DNA from: Alphaproteobacteria bacterium
GTDB lineage: Bacteria > Pseudomonadota > Alphaproteobacteria > Micropepsales > Micropepsaceae
Direction of reading: 5' to 3'
Length of the DNA: 43,525 nucleotides
NCBI GenBank assembly: GCA_017307355.1
Contig: JAFKFG010000040.1
Coordinates: forward strand, 1 to 43,525
Numbering within the stretch: the stretch's first letter is position 1; each line of letters starts with the position of its first letter. Both the position numbers and the translations under genes were made by a program. Of the stretch, positions 41,660 to 43,525 are shown piece by piece. Below the pieces are notes generated by a model. It saw nothing but the letters and a program-made list of their open reading frames with translations. It searched no databases and was not told the origin of the DNA.

Positions 41660-42837
41660 CGGCTTCGCCTGTCGAACTTTTGAAGCTGGATGATGAGGCC
41701 CTGCTGGAAGCGGTGGCGCGGCAGACATTCCGCTTTTTCTGGGAAGGGGCCGAGCCCGCCAGCCTGATGGCGCGGGACCGGACGACCACGGACCAGGATC
41801 CGCCCGATGATCTGGTCGCGGTCGGGGGCACCGGATTCGGCGTCATGGCCTTGGTGGTGGCGGTGGAGCGGGGCTGGGTGACGCGGGCCGATGCGCTGTC
41901 CCGTCTCGATCATATGTTCGGCATTCTGGAGAAAGCCGAGCGTCATCACGGCGCCTATCCACATTTCCTCCATGGCCGCACCGGGAAGACCATTCCCTTC
42001 GGCCCCCAGGATGATGGCGGCGATCTGGTGGAAACGGCGCTGGGAAAGCCCCCCCATCGCCGCGCGCATCAGCGCGCTGTTCGACACGGTGGAATGGGAT
42101 TTCTACCGGCGGGGCGAGAATGTCCTTTATTGGCATTGGAGTCCCAACCATGGTTGGGCGATGAACCATTCCATTCGCGGCTGGAACGAGACATTGATCG
42201 TCTATGTCCTGGCGGCGGGCGCCCGGCGGCACGGCATCGACGCCGCAGTTTACGAGCAGGGCTTTTGCGAAAGCGCCGATTACCGGAACGGCAAGCGCTA
42301 TGGCGGCGTCACCTTGCCATTGGGTCCGGACGGGGGCGGGCCGCTTTTCTTCGCGCATTATTCCTTTTGCGGCCTCGATCCGCACGGGCTCAAGGATGCC
42401 CATGCCGATTACTGGCAGCAGAATGTGGCCCAGGTCGCCGCCAACCGGGCCCATTGCATCGCCAATCCGGGCGGCTTCAAAGGCTATGGGCTGGATTGCT
42501 GGGGTCTGACCGCCAGCGACGATCCGTCCGGCTATGACGCGCATGCGCCCAATAACGACAATGGCACCATCTCGCCCACCGCGGCGCTGGCGAGCTTTCC
42601 TTATGTGCCTCAAGCCTCGATGGCGGCGCTGCGCCATTTCCTATCCGCGCATGGCGACAGGATATGGGGCCGGTTCGGCTTCACCGATGCCTTCAACGAA
42701 ACGCGGGACCGGTGGGCCAAGACCTTCCTGACCATCCACCCAATTACCGCACCGGGCTGTTGTGGAAATTGTTCATGGCGGCGCCGGAAGTCCAGGCGGG
42801 GCTCAAGAAGCTGGGCTTTGCGGGGCCGGGCGTGTGA
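41656..42837 (+). pseudogene. PF10091/GH144-like glucanase gene with two frame breaks
   Basis: The gene is recognisable throughout but reads in three segments. Segment 1 (41656 to about 42050) has RQTFRFFWEGAEPASLMARD, VAVGGTGFGVMALVVA and PFGPQDDGGDLVETAL. Segment 2 (about 42056-42739, other frame) has TVEWDFYRRG, YWHWSPNHGWAMNHSIRGWN, YEQGFCESADY and CWGLTASDDPSGYDAHAP. Segment 3 (42742-42837, first frame again) has NYRTGLLWKLFMAAPEVQAG. About 14 residues seem missing at the first break, beside a run of seven C (42049-42055), and about 10 at the second, where the conserved QGPIVVMIE-type stretch should be. PF10091 relatives include GH144 endo-beta-1,2-glucanases. No signal peptide is seen. 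Confidence 0.85.
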
Positions 42838-43525
42838 GCAGCCTCGAGCAATGGATCGCCCGCGAGTGGGATCATGCGGCCGCCATGATGCTGAAAAGCA
42901 TTTCGCCGGTCGATATCGTCAAGGCGCGTCCGCATTTCGGCCAGACGATCGTGCCCCGGCCCGGCTCCGTGGTGGCCTCGCCGGTCCTGGCGGGCTACGA
43001 CCCGGACCCCGATTATTTCTTTCACTGGTATCGCGACAGCGCGGCGGTGATCGATGCACTGCGCCTTTTGCGGGCAGATCTGCCGCAAGCCGACAGCTTG
43101 TTCCAGGATTTCGTGCGCTTCAGCCTGGATCTCGAAGCATTGGACGGGCGCCGCGCCGCGCCCGATTGGCGTGATGCGGCGGCGCCGGATTTTGCGCGCT
43201 TCCTGCGCAAGGATCTGGACGCCGCGCATGGCACGGCCATCGCGGCGGAGACCAGGGTCAATCCGGACGGCACGTTGGACATCACCGATTGGCCCAGGCC
43301 CCAGCATGACGGCCCGGCTCTGCGCGCGCTCACCCTGATGCGCTGGGGCGCGGACGGTGATGCAGCGACGTTGGTGCGCCACGATCTTGCGTTCGTTCTG
43401 TCCCATGCGCGCCGGCCCTGTTTCGACATCTGGGAAGAAGAATTCGGCCTGCACGCTTATACGTTGCGCGTTTCGGCAGCGGCGTTGAAACAGGGCGCGG
43501 CTTGGTTCGCCGCGCGCGGCGCATC
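42834..43525 (+). CDS. GH15 glucoamylase-like protein, cut by the window end
   Basis: The first 230 residues of a family 15 glycoside hydrolase, an inverting enzyme releasing glucose from chain ends. Seen are ISPVDIVKARPHFGQTIVPR-like N-terminal wording, the substrate-binding YFFHWYRDSAAVIDAL, QHDGPALRALTLMRW and FDIWEEEFGLHAYTLRVSAA containing the catalytic Glu pair region. There is no signal peptide, so it is probably cytoplasmic. The start is GTG 42834, overlapping the glucanase stop (GTGA). The C-terminus lies beyond 43525. Confidence 0.88.
   Translation, partial: MSSLEQWIAREWDHAAAMMLKSISPVDIVKARPHFGQTIVPRPGSVVASPVLAGYDPDPDYFFHWYRDSAAVIDALRLLRADLPQADSLFQDFVRFSLDLEALDGRRAAPDWRDAAAPDFARFLRKDLDAAHGTAIAAETRVNPDGTLDITDWPRPQHDGPALRALTLMRWGADGDAATLVRHDLAFVLSHARRPCFDIWEEEFGLHAYTLRVSAAALKQGAAWFAARGA

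Overview
The window reads as chromosomal DNA of a GC-rich alphaproteobacterium. The evidence is a GroES-GroEL operon with a CIRCE operator, an alphaproteobacterial-looking ribF-ileS-lspA-BamF-like-M16-M16 run, DUF3297, DUF3035, DUF1993 and DUF3096 proteins, an endonuclease-type MutL, and a TipF-like degenerate EAL protein. A placement near Rhizomicrobium/Micropepsis is only an impression and was not tested. No rRNA, tRNA, CRISPR array, insertion sequence or prophage gene was seen.

Layout. (1) 1-4.5 kb is visibly less GC-rich than the rest. It holds an SDR dehydrogenase, a Mg2+ P-type ATPase (mgtA) and a nitroreductase. Each start is preceded by an FNR/FixK-type box (TTGA-N6-TCAA or one mismatch) placed 41-42 bases from a start point predicted from a -10-like hexamer. 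I read this as a small low-oxygen regulon. (2) 5.1-9.2 kb holds a single-pass coiled-coil protein, DUF1993, DUF3297, a small lipoprotein, a DHA2 drug exporter and a secreted Tyr/Arg-rich protein, followed by a poor stretch with possible gene relics (9.2-9.65 kb). (3) 9.7-13.6 kb holds groEL and groES with promoter and CIRCE, then two exported low-complexity Tyr/Gly/Asn proteins, one with 15-bp tandem repeats. (4) 13.8-27.2 kb is a long co-directional block: degenerate EAL protein, a HAD hydrolase broken by an internal deletion, MaoC hydratase, ribF, ileS, lspA, BamF-like lipoprotein, an active and an inactive M16 peptidase, pgi and mutL. (5) 27.2-34.9 kb holds rsmD (reverse), a DsbD/ScsB-type reductase, two tiny stress-type genes (one DUF3096), a molybdenum hydroxylase large subunit without its iron-sulfur partner, an amino-acid permease and a spermidine-synthase-like methyltransferase that appears to start at CTG. 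(6) 34.9-37.7 kb is a tight reverse operon: hexapeptide acyltransferase, carrier protein, GNAT acetyltransferase and a stand-alone DltA-like adenylation enzyme. (7) 38-43.5 kb holds a small membrane protein, a GH3 beta-glucosidase, an ABC-type membrane domain without ATPase, a PF10091/GH144-like glucanase gene with two frame breaks, and the start of a GH15 glucoamylase.

Most notable: the FNR/FixK-type promoters with matching geometry (the SDR mRNA looks leaderless); the four-gene adenylation/carrier/acyltransferase operon, which looks like a self-contained aminoacyl-modification system; the catalytically doubtful EAL protein with a CtrA-like site upstream; and out-of-frame deletions at three places in two otherwise well-conserved genes, which are either real pseudogenes or assembly faults.
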